NCBI GenBank assembly: GCA_012845835.1
Contig: JABAKD010000028.1
Span: forward strand, 12,524,717-12,588,716
Direction: 5' to 3'
Source: Undaria pinnatifida
Taxonomy: Eukaryota; Sar; Phaeophyceae; Laminariales; Alariaceae
DNA length: 64,000 bases
Shown here: one piece after another, positions 34,601 to 46,600 of the stretch
Layout: each line of letters starts with the position of its first letter
Numbering within the stretch: position 1 is the first letter of the stretch
Notes under the pieces: model-generated
What the model saw: the letters and a program-made list of their open reading frames with translations, nothing else
What the model was told of the DNA's origin: nothing
The model's database searches: none
Translations under genes and position numbers: made by a program

Positions 34601-37600
34601 TAGGACGGTTCCCAATGGTAACAGAAAAAACACGAATGCTTCCAAATGTTCACGAATGGTTTACGATGGTTCCCGATGGCCACACTTTTTGAACACCTTC
34701 ACGAGTGGGTACCAATGTTTACCAATAGCATGGTTATCAATGTTGTCAATGGTTATCATTGGTTGGTCTCTATCGGGTATCGATGGTCACCATCGGTCAC
34801 CAATGGCTACCCGTTACCAATGGTGACCAGAGGGTACCTTACCCCTTAATTCGAGAAAATGGTTTGACATACTCGTTAAAAGCGTACTTACCCTAACCCT
34901 AACCCAATGAAACGCAACCAACCATTGTATCATAGGGTGAAACCCCCTTCGTCGCGTACAGTGTGCGTCAACCATTTTCCCGAATAAGCGGCAAGCTCTG
35001 AGGGGTGACCGAGCGATTTCGAAAGGTATCCAGTGGTCTCCAACAATTTTGAATGGTTTCCGATGATTCCCAATCGCCACGAATGCTTCCCAGTGTTCAC
35101 GAATGGTTTACGATGGTTCCGAAAGGCCCACGGACGTTCACGAATTGATACAAATGGGTACCTATAGCATGTTCAACACTGCACCCATGGTCATCGTAGG
35201 TTGGTAATTGTCGGTCATCGATGACCACCACCAGTTACCAATGGCTACCAGTTACCACCACCGTTCACCAATGGGTGCCACTAGACGTGGTCATTAATGG
35301 TTCTCGGTTCTCAATGAATCAACGATGGTTTGCAATGGTCTTGACGGGTTTCCGACAGGATCCCGATAGACATCATTTACGATGGCACCCAATGCTCACA
35401 ATATTTTCACGAATGGACTCATGCAATCGTGCCGCTCAGAGGTTGCCCACGGGCCCCCAAGCCCCCAAATGGTCTCTAACGGATACAAGTAGCTGCAAAG
35501 GGTCACGGTTCACCAATGGTAGCCGGTCGCCCCGGTGGCGTATCAGGTTACCCTCGAGCCTGGTATAGGTCAGTTTCGTGAGTTCGGGCCTCGCCGAGTG
35601 CATACTCGTATAAAATACGGTGAGACTTTTTCTTGTGTACAAATTGACTTGCGGAAAGCGCGAGAGCGTGAGTTAGCAACACTCGATGAAAAATCGACGA
35701 GCAGTGGGATTGCTGAACCCTATGCGCGACAAAAATTGAAGGCAAGAACCGGGGGGAAGAGCGGTCGACACCTGTGACAACGGCTTGTCCAGGAGCTGGA
35801 AAGTAAAAGTGTGAGAAGAGAAGAAAGAGAAGAATAAAAATGGTTCCCAATGACCACGAACCACGACAGGTCATCGTTGGTCACGACGGATTCCCGAAAG
35901 GTTTTCGATGGCCACGAATGATTTCCGGTAGTACCCAATGCTCACGAACATGCACGAACAGAAAACCAAGGGCTGCCACTGGTCGCGATTCATCAATGTT
36001 ACTCAAACTCCTAATGGTCGCAGATAGAAAGTTCCCCACTGTCACGAAACGTACAGGAACGATCCCCGATGGCCACGAACAGTTTACGGTGCCTCCACAC
36101 GTCGGACAGATCATCGGTTCCCAATTGACGATCTAGATATTTCAGGGAATATCTGTATGGTCTAGATCGTGTTATCGGGTGGGAGTCGTACGATCTGCAT
36201 GATATAGCAAATGTTTCCAGGGTTGGTTGGATCTGTACTCTTTACATACAGATCCTGCACAACTTCTCAAAACGACAGATATACCGGATCTACTGATATT
36301 ATCTAGATAATCTACATGATCTACACAGTAGATCGTGATTGGTTCGATGTGTGGATGGTTCCCACCCGTCACGATTTTTCACGAACGAAAGTGGTGCTCA
36401 GCGGTCAAGAACCAAGGCTGGTTGACAACGGATACCAACGGTCCCGAAAGGATCTCAAGAGTCACGGATGTTTACCGATGCTTCCCATTGCCCACGAACT
36501 CCCATGAAGGGAGGCCAACGGTCATGAACTATTAATAGAGTAGAGGTCGCTAACAATCACCAATGGCTACCAACGGTATAGTGACCAATCAGTGGTCACC
36601 AACGGTTATCAATAGCCACCATCGGCAACCAAAGCTCCCTGTTATCGCGGCATCCAATGGAAGCAAAAGCCGAACACAACACAAACACAAAAAGGAAACA
36701 ATCGCAACCGAAAGCATCTCGAATCACCCAACCACACTTAACTTGGAAGAAATCTCCGTGTAATACGACGCGGTACCGCGTTACTGCGGCATGCCTAGGT
36801 GCGGGTCCCAGCTTTCGTACGGTGAAAATCGCTTGTTGCGGGCTCGTTGTACAGCGTACGGGTACAATCTTGGGATAGTTCGGGGTTCCACTGTAGTGTG
36901 GGTATCGTCGCAAGGCAAGGCACCGCACTGTAGGGGGACCACAACTGTACGTCCACAAAACCGATCCCACTTTGCCGCACCCCCTGCCAGAAAGCCTACA
37001 AAAACACAAACCTACAAAGAAAAAATAACCACTAGAGTTCTCACCTGCTCTTCCCCTGTGCCACCCGCCTTCCCCAAGCTATCCAACTCCAATGAGGAAG
37101 AGGAGGCTCGCCGCCGATAGCCGACGCCCCCTCTCCCCGCCCCCGCCCGCAAATCGCTTCCTCCCGTCTGAGACCCCCACCACTGTGACCCCGAGCGCGT
37201 CTCCGCCTGCCCTCGGCTTCGGCTGGCTGCTGGGTACAAGGACTCAGCGTACGGGGTGAAGACGGCATCGCTAAGCTGCATGTAAGCCGCCACGCTTCGG
37301 GCAGCCTTCCGCTTGCTCTCTGCATCGTTCTGGGAGAGTGGGAAGGGAGGGGAAGCGAGAGGAGGAAAGGGTGCGGAAGAGAAGGGTGGGGGAGAGGGAA
37401 GAGGAAGGAGTGAGGGGGAGAGGGGGGAGTAGGGGAGTACGTCGGAGGGGTGGGGGGAGACAAAGGGGTAAGGAAGGGGGGAGGGGGGGGGGGAGCGAGG
37501 GGGGGGTAGGGCTTGGTGGTTGTCGTGACGCGTGAAGCTGAAAATCAGTTGGCAGGGTTGGGTACAGCAGGCTGTAGGCCGTGGGGGGGGGGGGGGTAGT

Positions 37601-40600
37601 CGCTGCGATCGCGACGGATTTTGTGTGCGACAAAGTCGGTTGGAGCGCGAGAGGGGAGGTAAAACGGCCGCGGGGTCAACATCGGCGTCGACGTGATGCC
37701 TGCGAACGCGCTACAACCAGCTGCGCATGTGCACTCGATGAGCGCTCGCGCTCGGAGCCCGCCCGTTTCGCATATCATATGTACGTAAATCATATTGTCT
37801 GCTCATCACATCGAACGATATCGTATCGAGTCGAGTGCTTATCGTATTGTGAACTTACAGTGCCACATTGGGTGCCCATGCATATCGAATGCATATCGTA
37901 TCGAATCGAGTGCTTATCTTGCGGTGAACTTATCACGCAAGATCACGCGCGTAACACATCAACGATTACCGTATCGAATTGAGTTATCATATCGTGAACT
38001 TATAAAGTCACATGCGCCACCCCTACCTACCTTGTATACATGGCAGAATGGCCATGGCCGTAAGTGCAACAGGACAGTATCGCCGAACTCAACGCCGATT
38101 TACCCGCGTCATGGTATATATAATTTCATAGCATATTGATGGAAGCAAGCGCCGCGGCGAGCGGAGGCGGTCGGTGGTACACACACCGAGTTCCACGCGA
38201 GTTGCCATCGTTATACGCGAAATACAGGTCAGCAAGGTTGTAGGAACCGTCAACGCCCAAAAAACAAAACCTGAGGACTTCCGACCCTCTCCGCGCATGA
38301 ATGCTGGTCGCAATGTCCAATAACAGGCGCTCAACAACGGTGCATGGAGATGGCGTACTACCATTACCACCGCTGTAGGACTGCTGTGGTTGTGCCACAC
38401 ACAAGAAAAAATATCCCCAAAGATAACACAATAATAGCAGTGCTGCCAGCAATACCAGGTACAACACGTATGTACGCCCTAGCAAAATTCCTGGTACAGC
38501 ACAACACAACATACTACACCACAGCACAACACAACACGAAACAACACGACACAACAAAACACAACCGAATCAACCAAACCCACCCCAACCCAACCCACCG
38601 TTCTTTCTCACCTGATCAACGCACGAGTAGTCGATCCACACGAACACCGTCACGTCCCGAGGCAGAGAAGCCAATATCGAGCTCAGACCCTCCACCAGAA
38701 ACGAATGCTTGGTACCATCAACATCTGGAGTCTCGCCGACCCCATTCCCACGCCCCCCCGCCCCCCACAACCCCTCTCCCTCATCTCCTTCCCCCGCGCC
38801 ATTCGACGCCTTCACCCAGCGGTGAGTCACGAACACCACAAATGCGCTACCTCGAGTGAGGGAGTCGCACGCCACCAGCGCACCACTCTTCACCACGTCC
38901 TCATACCTCGGGAAGCTCTGCGCCGACTCCAGCTCGGCAAGAGGCAACACCATCATCGGGGTCTCCGGAGCAAACGCAAACGGTCCCACGGTACCCCTGC
39001 GGATTGATGTCCTGATGGGGGTGATCGCCATATGTGTCCCCGGTCCCCCTGCAGGCGACGCCTGCTCCGTTCGCGGCGTAGTAGGGGATGGCTGCGCCAT
39101 CGACCCCTCCGATTTAGCACCAACAACAGGCTCCACCCTCCCTCTCATCGCGCTCGACGTCGACGTTGGAGAGGCCGTACCCAGCCTCGAGGACACAACG
39201 TGCACCGTCGACACGGGTGCCTCCGCCAGAGCTTCTGCGAGGGTTTCCGGCGGTCGAGCGGCGGAGGTTGCCCCCGTCGGGGTGTGCGGAGTGTTGTCGT
39301 CGCCGGTAGCCCCTTCTGCGGTAGCGCTTACGCTAACATTCACGCTCCCGGAAGGGGAGGGGGGAACCGGAGATTTGTCTTCCGCTGTGCTAGCGGCTTC
39401 TTCGTCTCTCCTGAAGAGGGGAAGGGAGGGGAAGGAGGGGGGCCGGCGCACACCATGTGTTAGCGCAAAATGACAGTATGTGACCTGTTTTCTTCGATGT
39501 AGACTTACTTAGTTTTTTTTTCTGAAAGTGCTCGGTCGGCACCTCCCTGGCATCTCCGGGGTCCCACTTCGACACCGCCTTCGTGCATTACTTGCGGAAC
39601 GGTCCAGCTTTTCTTTGGTTTCTTGCTCGGCCTTTATTGTTTTTGTTTCTGCTCGTTTTGCCAGTTGTTTCTTGACTTTTCAGCTGCTTTCTGCAAATTT
39701 GGTTCTTCCGTCAACACGATTTAGAACTTTTTCGCGTTTTTTTCTTCCTTTTCGTCTTGTAAGTTGAACTTCCTACCATTTGCCGCTAAATTGCCGCCTG
39801 TGCATTAGCTGCGGAACGGTCCAGCTTTAGCTTTTCTTTGATTCCCACCATTTTTTTTGTACTTGACGAAGCTTCATCAGCTGAGATCTGGGCTTGGCTC
39901 ATCAGCTCCACACCGCCCAGCGCCCCATCGCAGCGCTATAGCTCACAGCAACGCAGCGCCGTGCAGTGCCCTGCGATGCCCTGCAGCTCAGCTCAGCAGC
40001 GCACCGCAGCGCAACGCTAGCTCAGCAGAGCGAAGCGCTGTGCCATGCCGTGCTCTGCCATGCTGCGTGTTTTGCTGTACTTTTTTACTAGTTCGTGCAT
40101 GCAAATAACATTCGAAGTATCATACCACGTACCGGTACTATTAATACTACACCAGGTTTGTACATACGGAGTATGACGTTGTTACTGGATCACAAACAAT
40201 GCACCCCCAGCTCAGTTCAGCACGGCTATATATAGCTCAGCAGCGCAGCGCGGTGCCGTGTCTTGCCCTTCGTTTTGCGGTGCTGTGTTGTGCGGCGCTG
40301 TGCGTTATTTTGAACATACTGCAGCAGTTTACTAGTAATAGTTGTAGTATCAGGTATGATACAGATACCAAGTTTATGTACGTGTTTTGTGTACTCGTCT
40401 TTTTGCTTTCTTCAGTTGATTGTCCTCTCTCGGTCCCCATGCGCCCCCCCCCCGGCAAATATCGCACGTACTGCCGTTCAAAACGTGACATCAACAAGCA
40501 CACAGCACAGCGCAGGGCAATTAGCTCTGCACAAGCACCTCTTTGCATAATTATAAATTCCCTATTCGCACCAAATAATCACGGGCCTCTTCTTCCTGCC

Positions 40601-43600
40601 CCATTTATTTACATGTTTCACTTAGTTGCATCCTTTCTTGCGCGAGCGTAGCGGGCGGCGTCAGCAGCCTTGCGGAGCGGAGCCCTGTGCTTTCCTTAGG
40701 ACCAAACAGAGTACCACCAGGTACCGTTGGTACGTGTGTGTACTCGTTTTTTTGCTTTTCCGTCGTTGGTTTTGTTCTCCATCTCGGTCCTCTTCGCGAT
40801 GTTTTCCTCGCAAATTACACCCGTACTACTGCCGATCAGAACGTGACATCGCCAACATATAGCACAGCACAGACAGGGCAATCAGCTCCGCACAAGTAGC
40901 TCTTGGCATTATCAAATCGCTAGTTGCACTAAGTCATGGGCCTCTTCTTTCTGCCCCCTTCACATATATTCGTTGAAATCTTCCTTGCGCGAGCGTAGCG
41001 GGTGGCGTCAGCCGGCTGCGGAGCAGAGCCCTTGTATCCCCTACCCATGTATTGACATTATCTTCACACGTTTTTTTCCAGCTCCCTCTCTGTTCGTATT
41101 TCAGATCTCGGCCATTTAGCAGGCACTCCTAACCCCCCCCCGCTACGGTGCATTCAGTCATTATGGCAAATCTTCCCCTTGACCCTGGTACCATCACACA
41201 GGCGAGTCACCGGGCTATATCCTTCAGGAGGTCACACTCTATGAAAGACGCGCGACCTAAGCGGCCCACGCAGCTGCTAAGCCGAGTTTCGAACAAATTC
41301 ATCGATTTCATCGCTGGCGGTTATTTCGTCTTTTTTATTAGATTTACAAACAACTGTTGCTGAGTTGTGTATAGGCTAGCAAGGCAACATTCGGTGAGCT
41401 GAGCGTCGACTGGCTGCCTAGCTTTGTATCGGTACGTAGGTGATTGAAACACGGCAGCATTCGATGAGAATCGACGAGCAGTAGAAACGCTGACCCTTCT
41501 GTGCGATAAAAACCAAGGTACGTATGACAAATATCGGGGGGGGGGGAAAGCACCTCTCACTACGGCTTGTGTACGATGAACGCCTTACGAGCGCAAAACA
41601 ATATCCGATATGAGCTGCAAAGTAAGCGTAAAATAGGATGATACTAGGAAAGTGTAAAAACGCCATACTACAGCAGGCGACACACGCACATAAAACTTTT
41701 GCCGAACTCTTTCCAGCACCTACCTCTCTGTACTCTGCACGAAAACAACTACCCCTTGCCCCTCTTCTGTCCACATTGCCATGACTACCGGTAGTCTGTT
41801 TCAAAACGATTAGAGGCCACTTTTCGTTGCAACAGCTTTAAAGGACGCGATTGGTGCGAGCAAACGCGCCGCAAGCAAGGAGCGTTCGGGGATTGGTGTA
41901 CGAATGACGCGCGCTACGAGAGAGGTACCAAGGTATACCCCTGTTTATCAACACCACTTTCTGAACGACGGGGCTCCTTAACCAAAATCGTCGGAATGCC
42001 ACTCGTATTTTGCAAAATGATTGTTTCGAATATCAAGGCAACGGGATTGCTTATCGGGTTGCATGTTCAGTTTGATCAAAATCAGTTTTGGGGTAGAGCT
42101 GCTCAAGCGGCGAGCCGCAGAAAAAAACGGTGCGCGTCTACCGTATGACGTAACACGCAAGAGAACGCCCCTCCTCGATGTAAATTCCAATGATTCTTCC
42201 AAAAGGGGGAAGACGCAAACGCCGAGCGATGCGCTTATGGTCAGCTCTCGACGAGGTCTTCCCAAAACGACCGTTTTCGCTGCGTGTGCCCCCCTCGTTT
42301 CGGAGAAAAAACTCTTGCGTACGTCATATTCACACACCCACGTTGCACACCTGAAACATGACATCAGTTAAAGTGAAAGCAGAGTATTAAGGTTTTGATC
42401 GTTAGCCCCTTCGGACCTTATGGAAAAACCGCCAGAAGAACAAAGATGATGACAGCATCGACCGAAGGACGGCAGCCCCGGGTGCTGGGGTAAGCAAATA
42501 ATGCTCGAACTGCAACGGAAGAAGACGAATGACGCGCGCGCGCTATGATGCTGGTACCACTGTTGCACGCTCTTCTGGAAGGCTCGGATAACTAGGACAG
42601 CACTTGTAGCTGTTTAAGTCGCCATTCCCGGGTCCCGTCAGGGTTAACAGATGTTTACATCCCTCGCCGTTTCGGAACACTTGAAGCTTGTTGACTGCCG
42701 ATGAAAAAAGAAGGTTGTGGTGCCCGCTCTTTGGTACGAGTAGCTGTTAATTGGCATGGCTTACGATAGCCTGACCGACCACCTGCGGGTTTCAGGCTCT
42801 CGCCGATTGGCATCGTCCCGATGTCACCCGCTTGCTTGTGGGGCACATCAGCAGTATTGACATGTGAATACAACATCCACCACGCAGGTACCAGTCGAAG
42901 TGGCCGCTCATTGTTTTGGTACGAGTACTATTTTGTATTTCTTGAACAATGTATCATACGTCTTGAACAACCGACTAAAGGAAAGGCGGCATTTTACGGA
43001 TGCGACTCGATCCATACACACACCTAAAATCATGTAACAGAACCGCAACCAACCCGAACATAGATAATAATAGTTGGGCGATTCCAACTGAACCGAACCG
43101 GAAATGAACCCCGGTTCAGTTCAGTTCCGGTTCGGTTAGCATGTCCAGATCCGTGTAAAGACCCTGCGCGTGTGTTTTTCACAAAAAATTGGCATTTGCA
43201 CCCATCTACATCCAGCACAACCAGTCCGCGCTGATGCGTCATAGACATGAGCTCTGAGGTCACAAACCACGATACAGGTACACATTGCACAATACCAAGG
43301 GGATTTGGCCACGCAATGCAACCGCAACGAGTACGCGAGTACGCTGGCATGAAACAAACCCATGAGAGCCAGCACACCAGACTACTTGCTATTTGCGGTA
43401 GGAAAGGCAAAAAAGGGGGGGGGGGGCGGGGAGCATCAAGGAGAAACTAAAAAAACAATTGGAAAGGAAGAGGGAAACAGGATGACACGAAAACCAAAAA
43501 AAAAAGAACAACAGAGGAGGACGCCATCCAACCAACGTGGGGGGCAACAACCATATGGGATTTTGAAGAGTAGGAGCAATGCCGCATGGTCTATCCATCA

Positions 43601-46600
43601 CCTCTATCCACCACCTGCACACTCTTCTGACGACAGCAGTGGCACCAAAACGGTCGCCCCCGTACCGAGTTCAAAAATGAACCCTAACATTAAAGAAAGC
43701 AAGAAAGCAGCAACCGAGCAGATGACAACACCCAGCCGACGTCGGGGCAGCACCCAAACTGGGTTCCGAATGCAAGTACTATCACAGAGGGTTGCGAGCA
43801 TTGCTGCCTAGTCTGTCCTCTACTTACTGCTGTAACTTCGACGGCGGTGTCCATACCGACATCATCGCCTCAATAGCCCCGAACGATACCCAAAAGCAAA
43901 GCAAGGCAAAAACGGGAAAAACAATGGACGAAGAAAAGGGGAAAAAGGGACGAAGCCGATAACGGGAGAAAACAGGTTCAGAAAGAACCCGCATACCGGC
44001 GGTGGTAATACCGCAGTATCGGCAGACACCGCACCCCAGAGGCGAATGGAGCACGCAATCCAAAGGACAAAAAGCAAAAACAAAACACAAGGTAGTCACA
44101 GTAGCTTGAGATTACGTAGACAGGTTCTACCTACTATTTAAACAGCCGGCCTGGTGCCTTGCTACCCTGTCTGCCACCTCCTCCTTGATTTCTGCAACAA
44201 CGGCGGTCTCCCTACTGGTTGTTTCTGGCTACTAAAACCCCTTTAGAGCCCCCGAACCCCTCCCTTATACTAAAACCAAGTAATTTTGTTCCCCAAAACC
44301 GGTTTCCAGTTGGAAAGGGGTTAATACCACCCATTAATAGTTACTACCGCATTCTGTGCTGTTGCTCTAAAAACATGTTATTCATACGTACGTATGCACG
44401 GCGCCCAAACACCAGAGTGGCCATTTTTTGCCGGTCGTTTCGGCGATTTATCATTTTTGAGGCTTCCTGAGTCTCGAGGCTGGCTTGGAGCACTGTCCCA
44501 TGCCTGCCTCCAGGCGACCCATTCGTACGGCTTGGGATTGTCGGGGCGTCGGAGCGTTGTCGGCGACGAGCACGGCGAAGGCTGCTGTGTGTGCTGCTAT
44601 GCATTCTCGATTGCAACATGAATATGAAACTACCGTACCGATATCGCCCGGAGGTAAAAAGTAGAAGCAGAGTGCGGTATGAAAATACCAAAACGAAAAT
44701 ATGGTTCAAAAACACGGAAATAAGGAAGGGGAAATCTACTGCGGGCGCTATGACAGAAATAGCAGTTGTCATGATATACAGGCGACACACGCCCATGCAG
44801 GACCACTTTCGGTATGTTTGTGTTTTCCCTGGGCTATTCCTCCACTCCAGAGTGACTGGAGCCTGTCCCTTGACCACGGACTTTATTATGCGACTTAATG
44901 TGAGAACAACAACAACGACAACGACAACAACAACACGACAACGACGACAACGACAACAACGACAACAACAACAACGACAACAGCAACAAGACAACAACAG
45001 CAACAACAAAAACAACAACAAAAACAACAACAACAACAACCAACAGGGGGAAACCGTTGCCCTCGACGATCGTGGGCGGATCTGGACACGCATAACGCGC
45101 ACATACCAGGTACGACGTAGCACAGGTGGGATTTAGACAGGTGCATCGGGGCATCAGGATGCCTCACATGATCACATTTCACCTTGATATTAATAGATCG
45201 TGCCTGCTGTACCGGTACTTAAAGCTGATCTGCCTAGTCAAGACTCCTTATCACACCAGGTACCACACAATACGAGGCACACTCTCGTACCAGATCGTAG
45301 CAGGATCATACGGTCGAGGCAGTCTAATACGCATCAAGTTTTCCGGCGTTCTTTCATGCCACTGCCGTCCAAATTCCTGAACCCGAATCGTTTTCAGGTC
45401 GCGAGTTGGTGGCAACTTGCAAAGAAAACACAAGAGAAGGGCCACTCGTGACAATGTCGCACTATCTACGATCTTGGCAACATATGTGCTTGGTGGTAAT
45501 AAGCATCCTATTTCCCGAGGCAATAACGCCTTGTATGAGGGGGCACTAAAAGAGAGACCATAACGCCACCGGGGAGTACCACATACTGAAATAACTATTG
45601 AACCCTTCGGGACTTCATCAGAGGGTAGAAAGTAGGCAAATATCACAATTGACACGAAGTACGAGCCCGGGCTGCTAGGCGGTGTGTCGGGGTGTGGTAC
45701 TTCTGCGCCCTGTTCTCGGGCGATTGACAAGATACCACTCGTGTTTGCATCTTTGCTATGTGATGCGTGGGATTCCAGCATACCATGGTATACAGCAGTA
45801 AGCACAAATGTCGTGCATTGGGGCACTGGGGTGGGTGGTGTGGGCAGTGGGCGTGGGCCTGCTTGGCCACAAAAAAAACTAAAACGGCTCGTTTATATCG
45901 AACATGGGTTGGTATGAGAGGTAGGGGGGCCATCCGACACGACCTATCGTCTGCCATGTGCCATGCTAGACCACATTTGACTCGTACGTAGCGTCTAGAC
46001 TCATGACGTCGCTGCTCTAAATAGCATCAGTACGGTATCTACCCGGGGTGCCACCGCTTGTACGAGTACTGAAAGGCACTCCTCGTGCCTTGGTACCCCG
46101 TATGACAGAAGACAAATTTTATCGGCTCGACATGTGACTGTCTGGCCCGAGTTTTACGTTATTCTCATATTTCACGTACACAAGACAAACCCCTGATGTT
46201 CTCATATCATCCTCCTGGTGAGCTGTTCCTATTACTGTTGTACGTGCCAATCACACGCCAAATTTCCCAGGCAGGGTTTAAATGAGACAGCCTCAGCACC
46301 CCTACCAGTAGACTTTACAGCAGTATGAGCGCAATCCGATTTCGTCATGCCACGAATCCGCCATTACCTGACCCTGTCAGGCCACAGAACAAGAGGCAAT
46401 TCGAAACCTGTGTTGTAAAGAAAGGAAATGGAAAAAACCTAAAAAGGTTGCTGTCCGCAGCAAATCCTTGACTATTTCTGGTATGTTTCGTATGAAAAGC
46501 CAAAGACTCCCCGTTTGAAAAAAGAGAGCAAAAAACCTAGAGTCTAGATGATAACTAACCCCCCACGCCCGGAGGCTGTTCTGTACGTACGAGGGGCAGA

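Larger units (their letters stand above)
34160..36620. repeat. ACCAATGG degenerate satellite with insertions
   Basis: Over 2 kb rich in TCACCAATGGTTACC and CACGAATGGTTCCCGATGG units. It hosts a SINE-A, a foldback element and two AGATC elements. It lies in intron 3 of gene 2. Confidence 0.65.

Noticed and set aside
38126-38557. Minus-strand frame reading VVERLLLDIATSIHARRG inside intron 2 of gene 2
   Set aside because: It has a possible acceptor, but exon 3 at 37329 joins the WIDYSCVDQ exon in phase and gives a better continuation. I see no convincing donor that keeps frame.
39032-39473. Long plus-strand frames opposite exon 2 of gene 2
   Set aside because: Shadow frames of a GC-rich coding exon; they lack splice support and domain similarity.
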